DNA of 64,000 nt from assembly GCF_025145645.1 (NCBI RefSeq), contig NZ_CP102252.1, positions 3,162,001 through 3,226,000 of the forward strand. The letters run 5' to 3'. The notes beneath the pieces were generated by a model that was not told the origin of the DNA, ran no database searches, and was given only the letters and a program-made list of their open reading frames with translations. Of the stretch, positions 45,246 through 53,777 are shown piece after piece (position 1 is the first letter of the stretch; each line of letters starts with the position of its first letter). The stretch comes from Alistipes senegalensis JC50 (lineage in GTDB: Bacteria > Bacteroidota > Bacteroidia > Bacteroidales > Rikenellaceae). The position numbers and the translations under genes are program-made.

Positions 45246-45785
45246 AACGCGACGTTTAAGTTGGTTAGTAATAAAAAGGTTGGATGGAAAATAGGTTCAT
45301 CGGTTTCTGCGCCGCCCGTTTCGAACCCGAAACAGCCGTCTGCCGGAATTTCCGACATGGAACTTAGGATCGTGGCCGATATTCGGGTAACGGAATTCGG
45401 TCCGTATCGGGGGTGCCGATCGGACGTGACATGCAGTTGTTTGACAACGGGGATATCCGGTAGTGGATAGGGCGTATGCGGATACGCTGAGGCGACGAAT
45501 GCCTTTAGCGGTTATTCGTGCCGGATACAGGCCGGAAAATCTGATTTTCCGGCAGGGGGGGGGAAATTCGACCGGAGCCGCCGGTTACAGCGGATACATT
45601 CGGCACTTCACTGCGGCGGGCGTAAAAAGCGTCCGCTGTTTTGGAAGTTCCCGATGTTGCGGGGTGCCGGAATGTTCTTCGTTCGTCCACGGATTGTTTC
45701 GGATATTTTGTTTCAGAAACGAAAGTAATAACTATTTTTTTAATTTCAAAATGAAATCATTGGAAAAATTTGAAAATAGTTACGG
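45246..45785. other. gene-free region between porin and glgB
   Basis: Apart from the upstream region of the porin gene, I see no gene, RNA or clear promoter box in this stretch. It includes a run of nine G (45555-45563). A second G9 run lies at 42992-43000 beyond the other end of the porin unit. Confidence 0.6.
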
Positions 45786-45828
45786 CCGAGTGCCAGGGAC
45801 AGCACAAAGTGCTGTCCCTGGCACTCGG
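45786..45828. repeat. perfect 20-bp inverted repeat, REP-like hairpin
   Basis: Arms 45786-45805 and 45809-45828 are perfect complements with the loop AAA. It lies 33 bases past the glgB stop. There is no T-run on either strand, so it is not a classical terminator. The core TGCCAGGGACAGCA is like REP/BIME-type hairpins scattered in many bacterial genomes. Confidence 0.88.
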
Positions 45829-45861
45829 GGGATTTTCAGTTCCGAAATAAGATTCGTGCGG

Positions 45862-47898
45862 CTACCTTTTGCGCAGGAACACCGTCGCCGTGCGCGAAGT
45901 GTTGTAGATGCGGATGCGGGGGCGCTCCTGCCCGTCGTCGCCCTTTGCGGGGAACGAAAAGTGCTCGGCATCCATCGACTGCCGCTCCTGGCCGCCGAAG
46001 CGCCGCTCGTCGGTCGAGAGCACCGGGACGTACTTGCCCGGCCCCTGCACCGGCAGTTCGTAGTCGGGGATCGAAGCCGTGGGGTGCCAGTTGAAGACGA
46101 ACAGCAGCCGGCCGTGCGAGAAGACCATCGTTTTGTTGCGCTCGTCCATCAGCAGGTTCCACGCATAGCCCTCTTCGAGCACCTTGTATTTCTTCACCAG
46201 CCGGATCATCGCCCGGTCGAAATCACCCAGCCACGCATAGCGCAGGAATCCGTTCCGCGCCAGCGACCACTGCCGCCGGGCGTGGGCGTAGCTCCACCCG
46301 TTGCCCTCGCGCGGGAAGTCGATCCACTCGGGATGCCCGAATTCGTTGCCCATGAAGTTGAGGTAGGCTTGTCCGCCCGTGGAGATGGTCATCAGGCGGA
46401 TCATCTTGTGCAGGGCCATGCCGCGGTCGATGACGATGTTCTCCGACGCGCGGTCCATGTGGAAATACATCTCCTTGTCCATCAGCCGGAACGCCAGCGT
46501 CTTGTCGCCCACCAGCGCCTGGTCGTGCGACTCGGCGTAAGCCACGGTTTTCACTTCGGGCAGGCGGTCGGTCATCACGGACCACATCTCCCAGATGTTC
46601 CACTCCTCGTCGGGAACCTCTTTCAGCTGTTTGATCCAGAAGTCGGGAATCGCCATCCCCAGGCGGTAGTCGAAGCCGACGCCGCCGTCGGCGATCGGGA
46701 TGCACATCCCCGGCATGCCGCTCACGTCCTCGGCGATGGTCACGGCCGAGGGCCGGAAGTCGTGCGCGAGGCGGTTGGCGAGGGTGAGGTAGAGGAGAGC
46801 CTCCTCGTTGACGCCCGGGTCGAAGAAGCGGTCGCGCGAGTCGAATGCGACGTAGCCGTGGTGGTGGTAGATCATCGAGGTCACGCCGTCGAAGCGGAAG
46901 CCGTCGAAATGGAACTCGTCGAGCCAGTATTTGACGTTCGACAGCAGGAAATGGCGCACCTCGTCCTTGCCGTAGTCGAAGAGTTTCGAATCCCAGTAGG
47001 GCTGGTAGCCCGCCTCGCCCGCCGGCGAATAGAGATGGTCCGTGCCGTCGAGTTCGTTGATCCCCTCGTTGAGGTTCTTCACGTAGTGGGCGTGCACGAG
47101 GTCCATGATGACCGCGAGCCCCAGCTCGTGAGCCCGGCGGATCAGCTCTTTCAGCTCCTCGGGCGTACCGCAGCGCGATGTCGGGGCGAAGAAGCTCGAC
47201 ACGTGGTAGCCGAACGAACCGTAGTAGGGGTGTTCGGCCACGGCCATCAGCTGCACGGCGTTGTAGCCGTCCTTCTTGATGATCGGGAGTATCTTTTCGG
47301 TGAATTCGCGGTAGGTGCCCACGCCCTCGCGCTCCTGGGCCATGCCCACGTGGGCTTCGTAGATCAGCAGGCTGCCGATCTTCGAGGCGTCGAAGGCGTC
47401 GCCCCGCCAGTCGAACGGCTCCGAGGGCGCCCAGAACTGCGCGGTGTAGTTCTTCGTCGCCTCGTCCTGTACGACGCGCATGGCATAGGCCGGAATGCGG
47501 TCCAGCCAGCCGTTGTCGCCGTGGACGTGGAGTTTGTAGAGCGAGCCGTGCACCAGCCGGTCGCGGTACATCGCCGTGGGGAAAAAGGCGCTCCACACCC
47601 CCGCCGCGTCGCGGTGCATGCGGATCTCGGTGCGCTGCCAGTTGTTGAAGTCGCCGAAGACGTAGACATCGTGCGCTCCCGGCAGCCACTCGCGGAACCA
47701 CCATCCGTCGAGTTCCTCGTCGCGCTGCCAGCCGAAATAGCGGTAGCCGTTGGCGTAGTCCACGATCGACCCCGAAGCGCTCTCGATCCGCGCCATCTGC
47801 CGCTCGTACTGTGCGTAGCGGCGGTTCATATGTTCTTCGACGGGCTGCAACCATGCGTCGCGCTCTACGACGGGCAGTCTTCGGGGCGTTTTTTCCAT
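45862..47898 (-). CDS. glgB: 1,4-alpha-glucan branching enzyme GlgB
   Basis: 678 residues: CBM48 domain, then GH13 barrel with DLVHAHYVKN, GFRFDGVTSM (nucleophile Asp), a Glu in IAEDVSGMPG, and ESHDQ, and an all-beta C-terminal domain. It resembles the eukaryote-like short GlgB type common in Bacteroidales. It makes alpha-1,6 branches in glycogen. The leader is about 100 nt long from the promoter at 48014-48007. Confidence 0.95.
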   Translation of the reverse strand: MEKTPRRLPVVERDAWLQPVEEHMNRRYAQYERQMARIESASGSIVDYANGYRYFGWQRDEELDGWWFREWLPGAHDVYVFGDFNNWQRTEIRMHRDAAGVWSAFFPTAMYRDRLVHGSLYKLHVHGDNGWLDRIPAYAMRVVQDEATKNYTAQFWAPSEPFDWRGDAFDASKIGSLLIYEAHVGMAQEREGVGTYREFTEKILPIIKKDGYNAVQLMAVAEHPYYGSFGYHVSSFFAPTSRCGTPEELKELIRRAHELGLAVIMDLVHAHYVKNLNEGINELDGTDHLYSPAGEAGYQPYWDSKLFDYGKDEVRHFLLSNVKYWLDEFHFDGFRFDGVTSMIYHHHGYVAFDSRDRFFDPGVNEEALLYLTLANRLAHDFRPSAVTIAEDVSGMPGMCIPIADGGVGFDYRLGMAIPDFWIKQLKEVPDEEWNIWEMWSVMTDRLPEVKTVAYAESHDQALVGDKTLAFRLMDKEMYFHMDRASENIVIDRGMALHKMIRLMTISTGGQAYLNFMGNEFGHPEWIDFPREGNGWSYAHARRQWSLARNGFLRYAWLGDFDRAMIRLVKKYKVLEEGYAWNLLMDERNKTMVFSHGRLLFVFNWHPTASIPDYELPVQGPGKYVPVLSTDERRFGGQERQSMDAEHFSFPAKGDDGQERPRIRIYNTSRTATVFLRKR

Positions 47899-48006
47899 AG
47901 GAGATGCTGGATTTCTATAAAGTATGACAAAAACCGGACGGATTCGAAGCCGGACCGCCTGCGGTTCGGCAAGACTTTCCGACTGATAAAAGTGCCGTTA
48001 CGACAC

Positions 48007-48034
48007 CAAATATACGAAAAAATTTCTATCTTTG
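48007..48034. promoter_or_regulatory. divergent promoters of glgB and the peptide transporter
   Basis: Minus-strand TATATTTG (48014-48007) faces glgB; plus-strand TATCTTTG (48027-48034) faces the transporter. The -33 region of the rightward promoter would overlap the leftward -7 box, so the two may compete. Neither has a clear TTG. Confidence 0.65.
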
Positions 48035-48091
48035 TCTCCGAACGAAAACGAATCCCTATTACTAACATTTACTAACATCCAAAAAAAATTT

Positions 48092-49642
48092 ATGAAAGGA
48101 CAACCCAAAGGATTGATCGCGGCGGCCCTCGCCAACATGGGCGAACGCTTCGGTTTCTATATCATGATGGCTATCCTTACCCTGTTCATCTCGGCCAAGT
48201 TCGGTCTGGACGAGGCCACCGCAGGGTATATCTATTCGGGCTTCTACGCTTCGATCTACCTGCTGGCGCTGGTCGGCGGCATCATTGCCGACAAGACCAA
48301 GAACTACAAGGCGACGATCATGTGGGGCCTGATCGTGATGAGCATCGGCTATCTGCTCATCGCCATCCCGACGCCGACGCCCGTGCCGAGTCTGTGGCTC
48401 TACCTGACGCTGACCTGCCTGGGACTGCTGGTGATCGCCTTCGGCAACGGTTTGTTCAAGGGCAACTTGCAGGCGCTGGTGGGCCAGATGTACGATAACA
48501 GCGAATTCAGCACCAAACGCGAATCGGGCTTCCAGATCTTCTACATGTTCATCAATATCGGCGGTTTCTTCGCTCCTTTCGTCGCCATCGGCGTGCGCAA
48601 CTGGTGGCTGAAGGTCAACAATTTCGACTACAACGCCAAACTCCCGGCTCTGTGCCACGAATACCTTGCCAAAGGCGAGGAGATGGTCGGCGAGGGCCTC
48701 GCCAATCTCAATTCCTACGCTTCGGCGGCGCACCTCGACGGAACGCCCGTGAGCGACCTCGGGGCCTTCTGCAACACCTATCTCGATGTCTTCAACCGCG
48801 GTTTCCACTATGCGTTCATCGCGGCGATCGTGATGATGCTCATCTCGCTGGCGATCTACATGGCCAACCGCAAGCGGTTCCCCGATCCTTCGAAAAAGGC
48901 CGCTGCCGCCGGCGTCAAGGCTTCGGCCGAGGAGATCAAGATGTCCGCCCAGGAGATCCGCCAGCGCATCTACGCTCTGTTCGCCGTCTTCGGCGTGGTG
49001 ATCTTCTTCTGGGTGTCGTTCCACCAGAACGGCTATTCGCTGACCTATTTCGCCCGCGACTACGTGAATCTCGACGTTATCAACATCGACCTGGGATTCA
49101 CGACCATCAAGGGCGCGGAGATCTTCCAGAGCGTCAATCCTTTCTTCGTCGTCTTCCTCACGCCGATCATCATGTGGTTCTTCGGCTGGCTGCGCAAGCG
49201 CGACATCGAGGTCTCGACCCCGATGAAGATCGCCATCGGCATGGGCATCGCCGCCCTGGCCTACGTCTTCCTGATGCTCTTCTCGCTGGCCCTGCCGACG
49301 AAGGCCGAACTGGCCGGCATGCGCGCCGACGAGGTGCAGTCGCTGCTGGTCACCCCGTGGGTGATGGTGGGCCTCTACTTCATCCTCACCGTCGCCGAGC
49401 TGTTCATCTCGCCGCTGGGTCTGGCGTTCGTGTCGAAGGTGGCGCCTCCCCACATGCAGGGCCTGATGCAGGGCTTCTGGCTGGCCGCCACGGCCGTGGG
49501 CAACGCCCTGCTGTTCGTCGGCGGATGGCTCTACCTCCATATGCCGATGTGGGCTACGTGGGCCGTGTTCGTCGCCGCCTGCGGCTTGTCGATGCTCGTC
49601 ATGCTCTCGATGGTCCGCTGGCTCGAACGGGTCACCAAATAA
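48092..49642 (+). CDS. POT/PTR family proton-coupled oligopeptide transporter
   Basis: 516 residues, major facilitator fold with about 12-14 membrane helices. Signatures are NMGERFGFY (the proton-coupling ExxERF region) and FYMFINIGG. It imports di- and tripeptides with protons across the inner membrane. ATG at 48092 fits the family start and the promoter at 48027. A terminator follows. Confidence 0.94.
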   Translation: MKGQPKGLIAAALANMGERFGFYIMMAILTLFISAKFGLDEATAGYIYSGFYASIYLLALVGGIIADKTKNYKATIMWGLIVMSIGYLLIAIPTPTPVPSLWLYLTLTCLGLLVIAFGNGLFKGNLQALVGQMYDNSEFSTKRESGFQIFYMFINIGGFFAPFVAIGVRNWWLKVNNFDYNAKLPALCHEYLAKGEEMVGEGLANLNSYASAAHLDGTPVSDLGAFCNTYLDVFNRGFHYAFIAAIVMMLISLAIYMANRKRFPDPSKKAAAAGVKASAEEIKMSAQEIRQRIYALFAVFGVVIFFWVSFHQNGYSLTYFARDYVNLDVINIDLGFTTIKGAEIFQSVNPFFVVFLTPIIMWFFGWLRKRDIEVSTPMKIAIGMGIAALAYVFLMLFSLALPTKAELAGMRADEVQSLLVTPWVMVGLYFILTVAELFISPLGLAFVSKVAPPHMQGLMQGFWLAATAVGNALLFVGGWLYLHMPMWATWAVFVAACGLSMLVMLSMVRWLERVTK

Positions 49643-49662
49643 TCCGCGCGATTTTTCGCCCG

Positions 49663-49693
49663 GCCGCCGCAGATTTCCTGCGGCGGCTTTTTT
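49663..49693 (+). terminator. terminator after peptide transporter
   Basis: Arms GCCGCCGCAG and CTGCGGCGGC, five-base loop, six T. Confidence 0.92.
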
Positions 49694-49771
49694 GTCGCCC
49701 ACGGCGGAGTAGTCCCCGACGGCTTCTTCCTGGTCGGATTCGTTGAAAAACCGCCGAAAACGGAAAACTTT

Positions 49772-49802
49772 TTTGTTTCATGAGTTTCCCTGTCTATATT
49801 TG
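49772..49802 (+). promoter_or_regulatory. promoter of the TetR gene
   Basis: TTTG (49772-49775), 19-base spacer, TATATTTG (49795-49802): a full Bacteroidota consensus, 24 bases before the ATG. Confidence 0.85.
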
Positions 49803-49826
49803 TACCGTATCAATTCGGATCGGATC

Positions 49827-50465
49827 ATGGACCAGAAGGAACGAATCATCGAACAGGCGATGCAGATGTTCGTCGCCCAGGGCATCAGGTCGGTGCGCAT
49901 GGACGACATCGCGCAGCAGCTGGGTGTCTCGAAACGAGCGCTTTACGAGCTGTTCGGCGACAAGGAGGGGTTGCTCTACCTCGCTATGGAACGTTTTTTC
50001 GAGTGCAAGCGCATCGAGCGGGCCGCAGCCTGCGCCGGGGCCCGCAACGTGCTCGAAGCGATGTTCATGGTGCTGGGGTGCGTGGCCGACGAGTCGGAGA
50101 CGATACAGCGGCTGCTGGGCAACCTGCGCAAGTTCTATCCGGCCGTTCACGCCAGGCTGATGCGCGAAGGGACTGCCCAGAGCCGTCTCGATTTGCTGCG
50201 GATGCTCGAAACGGGCATTGCCGACGGGCTTTTCACCGGGAGTTTCAACCTCGATCTGGCCATTGCGGTGCTTTATTACACGGCTTCGGCCATCACCAAG
50301 CGCAAGGACATCCCGCTGCCCGAGGGGATGACCGAGCGCGAGGCTTTCGTGCAGATCATCAGCAACTTTTTCCGCGGCATCTCCACAGCCAAGGGGCTGG
50401 AGCTCATCGACGACTACCTGAAACGCTATGAACCGGCCAAGACCGGAAACAAATCGGAATTATGA
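49827..50465 (+). CDS. TetR/AcrR-family transcriptional regulator
   Basis: 212 residues. N-terminal HTH (IRSVRMDDIAQQLGVSKRALYELFGDKEGLLYLAM) is typical; the C-terminal helical ligand domain is not specific. ATG at 49827 is downstream of the promoter; an upstream in-frame start would precede it. Regulated genes are unknown. The MBL-SDR pair behind it has its own promoter. Confidence 0.9.
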   Translation: MDQKERIIEQAMQMFVAQGIRSVRMDDIAQQLGVSKRALYELFGDKEGLLYLAMERFFECKRIERAAACAGARNVLEAMFMVLGCVADESETIQRLLGNLRKFYPAVHARLMREGTAQSRLDLLRMLETGIADGLFTGSFNLDLAIAVLYYTASAITKRKDIPLPEGMTEREAFVQIISNFFRGISTAKGLELIDDYLKRYEPAKTGNKSEL

Positions 50466-50546
50466 ATATTCCGATGAAAAGGCTGATTCTGACCCTGCCG
50501 CCGCCGCTGGCGTCCGGGCATCGGGCAGGTGCACATTGAGGCGGAA

Positions 50547-50666
50547 AAAATGCAAGCGAGCTTGCTTTTTTCTCTCGGCTTATTCGCACTTTGGCTGTGC
50601 CGAAGATACTCTCGCTCGGCAAAATGCAAGTAAACTTGCTTTTGCTCTCGCTTATTCGTATCTTTG
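50547..50666 (+). repeat. duplicated promoter-bearing repeat
   Basis: 50547-50593 and 50621-50666 are two copies of a unit that contains AAAATGCAAG, a small palindrome (GCAAGCGAGCTTGC or GCAAGTAAACTTGC), CTCTCG and CTTATTCG, then a promoter-like end. Only the second ends in a consensus -7 box (TATCTTTG, 50659-50666, with TTG at 50636-50638); the first has CACTTTG. The second box is five bases before the MBL ATG, so that mRNA is nearly leaderless. Confidence 0.75.
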
Positions 50667-50671
50667 TAACC

Positions 50672-51478
50672 ATGAAACTCACCTTTCTGGGAACCGGAAC
50701 CTCGCAGGGCGTACCTGTCATCGGCTGCCGCTGCAAGGTCTGCACCTCGGCGGACCGGCGCGACAAACGCCTGCGCACGGCGGCTATGGTCGAGACGCAC
50801 GGCGTGCGGCTGGTGATCGACGCCGGACCCGATTTCCGCTACCAGATGCTCCGCACGGGCGTGCGCCATATCGACGCCATCCTGCTGACCCACGAACACA
50901 AGGACCACATCGGCGGGCTGGACGACGTGCGGGCTTTCAATTTCGTCGATTATCCGCCGACCATCCACAAGGTCCACATCTACGCTGCGCCGCAGACGCT
51001 GGCGTGCGTGCGCAAGGATTTCGACTATGCCTTCGCGCAGGACAAATACCGCGGCGTCCCGGAGATCGAGTTGCACGAGGTGGACGTGGCGCACCCCTTT
51101 GCGGTCGGGGGCGTGGAGATCATCCCGGTTTCGGGACGCCACTCCGAACGCTTCCGGGTCACGGGCTACCGCATCGGGCCGCTGGCCTATCTCACGGATT
51201 TCAAGACCATCGAGGATGCCGAGGTCGAAAAGCTCCGCGGGGCGGAGGTGCTGGTGGTCAATGCGCTGCGCTTCGCCGTGCATCCGTCGCATTTCAACCT
51301 GGAAGAGGCGCTGGCGCTGATCCGCCGCGTCGGGCCGCGCGAGGCTTATATTACGCACATGTCCCACGAGATCGGGTTGCATGCCGCGACGGAGACGATG
51401 CTTCCCGAAGGGGTGCATCTGGCTTACGACACATTGGAAATCGAAATAAACGAACAGTATGAAAACACTCAGGGATAA
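50672..51478 (+). CDS. metallo-beta-lactamase-fold hydrolase (PhnP/tRNase Z-like)
   Basis: 268 residues. Motif THEHKDHIGG plus later metal ligands in GRHSERF, LTDFKT and HMSHEIG. The start FLGTGTSQGVPVIGC with CRCKVC is typical of the PhnP-like group, which hydrolyses cyclic phosphodiesters. The substrate is unknown here. It overlaps the SDR start by 20 bases, so both are cotranslated. Confidence 0.88.
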   Translation: MKLTFLGTGTSQGVPVIGCRCKVCTSADRRDKRLRTAAMVETHGVRLVIDAGPDFRYQMLRTGVRHIDAILLTHEHKDHIGGLDDVRAFNFVDYPPTIHKVHIYAAPQTLACVRKDFDYAFAQDKYRGVPEIELHEVDVAHPFAVGGVEIIPVSGRHSERFRVTGYRIGPLAYLTDFKTIEDAEVEKLRGAEVLVVNALRFAVHPSHFNLEEALALIRRVGPREAYITHMSHEIGLHAATETMLPEGVHLAYDTLEIEINEQYENTQG

Positions 51479-52274
51479 GGTCATCGTCATCACGGGGGCT
51501 TCGTCGGGCATCGGCGAGGCGATGGCGAAGGAGTATGCCGCGCAGGGCGCGAAGGTGGTGCTCGGGGCGCGCAGCGTCCAGAAATTGCAGCTTCTGGCGG
51601 GCGACATCCGCTCGACGGGCGGCCGGGCGGCTTACTGCGGCGTGGACGTGACGAAGCCTGCCGAATGCAAGGAGCTGATCGACACCGCCGTCCGTGAGTT
51701 CGGGGGCATCGACGTGCTGATCTGCAACGCGGGGATCTCGATGCGCGCGATCTTCGACGACGTGGAGCTCGACGTGCTGCACAAGCTGATGGATGTCAAT
51801 TTCTGGGGTGCGGTCTATTGCTGCAAATACGCATTGCCCTACTTGCAGGCGTCGAAAGGCTCGGTTGTCGGCATTTCGTCCGTCGCCGGGTTGCACGGGC
51901 TGCCCGGCCGCACGGGTTATTCGGCTTCGAAATACGCCATGACGGGCTTCCTCGAAACGCTGCGCATCGAAAATCTCAAAAAGGGGTTGCATGTGATGAT
52001 CGCCTGCCCGGGATTCACGGCCTCGAACGTCCGTTTCTCGGCCCTGACGGCCGACGGGTCGCAGCAGGGCGAAACTCCGCGCGACGAGGCGAAGATGATG
52101 ACCGCTGAGCAGGTCGCCCGCATCGTGGCGAAGGGCATCCTCCGGCGCAAACGCCTCTGCCTGATGGAGATCGAGGGGCGCGCGACGCATTTCGTGAAGA
52201 AATTCGCCCCGGCGTTTCTCGACCGGATGTTCTATCTGGTGATGTCCCGGGAGCCCGATTCTCCGCTGAAATAA
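51459..52274 (+). CDS. short-chain dehydrogenase/reductase
   Basis: 271 residues, classical SDR: cofactor motif TGASSGIGE, NAGIS, catalytic Ser in GISSVAG and YSASK. NAD(P)H-dependent oxidoreductase of unknown substrate; the C-terminal extension (GRATHFVKKFAPAFLDRMF) is like DHRS7-type enzymes. Its start lies inside the MBL gene end. Confidence 0.92.
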   Translation: MKTLRDKVIVITGASSGIGEAMAKEYAAQGAKVVLGARSVQKLQLLAGDIRSTGGRAAYCGVDVTKPAECKELIDTAVREFGGIDVLICNAGISMRAIFDDVELDVLHKLMDVNFWGAVYCCKYALPYLQASKGSVVGISSVAGLHGLPGRTGYSASKYAMTGFLETLRIENLKKGLHVMIACPGFTASNVRFSALTADGSQQGETPRDEAKMMTAEQVARIVAKGILRRKRLCLMEIEGRATHFVKKFAPAFLDRMFYLVMSREPDSPLK

Positions 52275-52292
52275 CCTGCGGCGATATGTCGT

Positions 52293-52324
52293 ACGGGAGT
52301 TCTGCGAGCGGAACTCCCGTTTTT
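52293..52324 (+). terminator. terminator after SDR
   Basis: Arms ACGGGAGTTC and GAACTCCCGT, eight-base loop, five T. Confidence 0.92.
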
Positions 52325-52487
52325 CGTGCCCTTTGCGGCCCGGGCGCGGCGTCTGTTCCGACCTCGCCGGAGGGCTTTCCGGGGCCGTTTTTGGACAAAT
52401 TCCGCATCCGATTGCACAAATTCAAAGTTTATTTGAGCGGTTTCTAAAATCAATTCTTCAATTCTCAGGGTGCTTGCGGGGGCTTAT

Positions 52488-52505
52488 CGGTAATTTTGCT
52501 TACCG
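52488..52505 (+). promoter_or_regulatory. candidate promoter/operator of the utilization locus
   Basis: TAATTTTG (52491-52498) fits the -7 consensus, 44 bases before the GH88 ATG, and lies inside the inverted repeat CGGTAA...TTACCG. A TTG at 52474 is closer than usual. No regulator gene of the SusR or hybrid two-component type is in the window. Confidence 0.5.
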
Positions 52506-52542
52506 AAACATGTAAAACCTGAACAAAAAACCTGAACCGCTC

Positions 52543-53739
52543 ATGAGAAGAAATTTTCTCCCCATTGTGGGTCTCCTCTCTCTGTTCGTGCTGGGTGCGT
52601 GCTCTGCGGAGCGAGATCCGAAGATCGCATCCCTGAAACACGCCCTCGAAGTCGCCGACAGCCAGCTGCTGGACGCTGCCGCCGAACTCGACACGACGAA
52701 TTGCTTTCCCCGTTCGCTGATGCCCAAATTCCGGGCCGTAGATGCCAAGGACTGGACAAGCGGATTCTTCCCCGGATCGCTCTGGCAGTGCTACCGCTTC
52801 ACGGGCGACGAGAAACTCCTCGCCGAAGCCCGGAAATACACCGACCGGCTGGAGGGCATACAATATTATAAAGGGACGCACGACCTGGGCTTCATGGTCT
52901 TTTGCAGCTTCGGCCAGCAGATGCAGACGCTGCATGACCGGCATTCGGAAGAGGTGATCGTCGAGGCCGCCAAGAGCCTCGTTTCGCGCTGCGATCCCCG
53001 CATCGGGCTGATCCGTTCGTGGGATTTCGGCGAGTGGAACTACCCGGTCATCATCGACAACATGATGAACCTCGAAATGCTCTTCTGGGCTTCGAAGCAC
53101 ACGGGCGATCCCGTCTACCGCGACGTGGCGGTCCGCCATGCCGACATCACGATGCAGAACCATTTCCGCGACGACGCCAGCTCGTTCCATGTCGTGAGCT
53201 ACAACGACGACGGCACGGTCGAGAGCCGGGGGACGTTCCAGGGCTACTCCGACTCCTCGGCGTGGGCCCGCGGACAGGCGTGGGGCCTCTACGGCTACAC
53301 GATGTGCTACCGCGAGACGGGCGACGCGAAATACCTGAAACATGCCGAGCGGATCGCCGGCTTCATCATGCACCATCCGAACACCCCCGCCGACCGGATT
53401 CCCTATTGGGACTACGACGCCCCGAACATTCCCGACGCTCCGCGCGACGCTTCGGCCGCCGCGGTGATCTCGTCGGCTCTGTTCGAGCTTTCGACGATGG
53501 TTCCCGAGGCCGAGGGCCGGAAGTACTTCGACTATGCCGAAACGTTGCTGATGAACCTTTCGTCGGACGCTTATCTGGCCGGGAAGGGCACCAACGGCGG
53601 CTTCATCCTGATGCACAGCGTCGGCCACCTGCCTGCCGACAGCGAGATCGACACTCCGCTCAACTATGCGGATTACTACTACCTCGAAGCCATCGGGCGT
53701 TACCTGTCGCTGCGGGGCCTCGACCCGCGGCGGATCTGA
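52543..53739 (+). CDS. GH88-type unsaturated glucuronyl hydrolase lipoprotein
   Basis: 398 residues with lipobox VLGAC. (alpha/alpha)6 fold with DWTSGFFPGSLW, THDLGFMVFCSFG, WDFGEWNYPVIIDNMMNLE, QGYSDSSAWARGQAWGLYGY and DASAAAV, the GH88 pattern including the two catalytic Asp positions. These enzymes remove the 4,5-unsaturated uronic acid left by polysaccharide lyases, matching the lyase gene 38 bases downstream. First gene of the utilization locus. Confidence 0.93.
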   Translation: MRRNFLPIVGLLSLFVLGACSAERDPKIASLKHALEVADSQLLDAAAELDTTNCFPRSLMPKFRAVDAKDWTSGFFPGSLWQCYRFTGDEKLLAEARKYTDRLEGIQYYKGTHDLGFMVFCSFGQQMQTLHDRHSEEVIVEAAKSLVSRCDPRIGLIRSWDFGEWNYPVIIDNMMNLEMLFWASKHTGDPVYRDVAVRHADITMQNHFRDDASSFHVVSYNDDGTVESRGTFQGYSDSSAWARGQAWGLYGYTMCYRETGDAKYLKHAERIAGFIMHHPNTPADRIPYWDYDAPNIPDAPRDASAAAVISSALFELSTMVPEAEGRKYFDYAETLLMNLSSDAYLAGKGTNGGFILMHSVGHLPADSEIDTPLNYADYYYLEAIGRYLSLRGLDPRRI

Positions 53740-53777
53740 CGCCGGTTCTGAAAAAACCTAAAATCACCTAATAACCT

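Noticed and set aside
45463..48075. 870-codon plus-strand frame opposite glgB
   Set aside because: It is antisense to a well-supported branching enzyme and has no recognisable domain.
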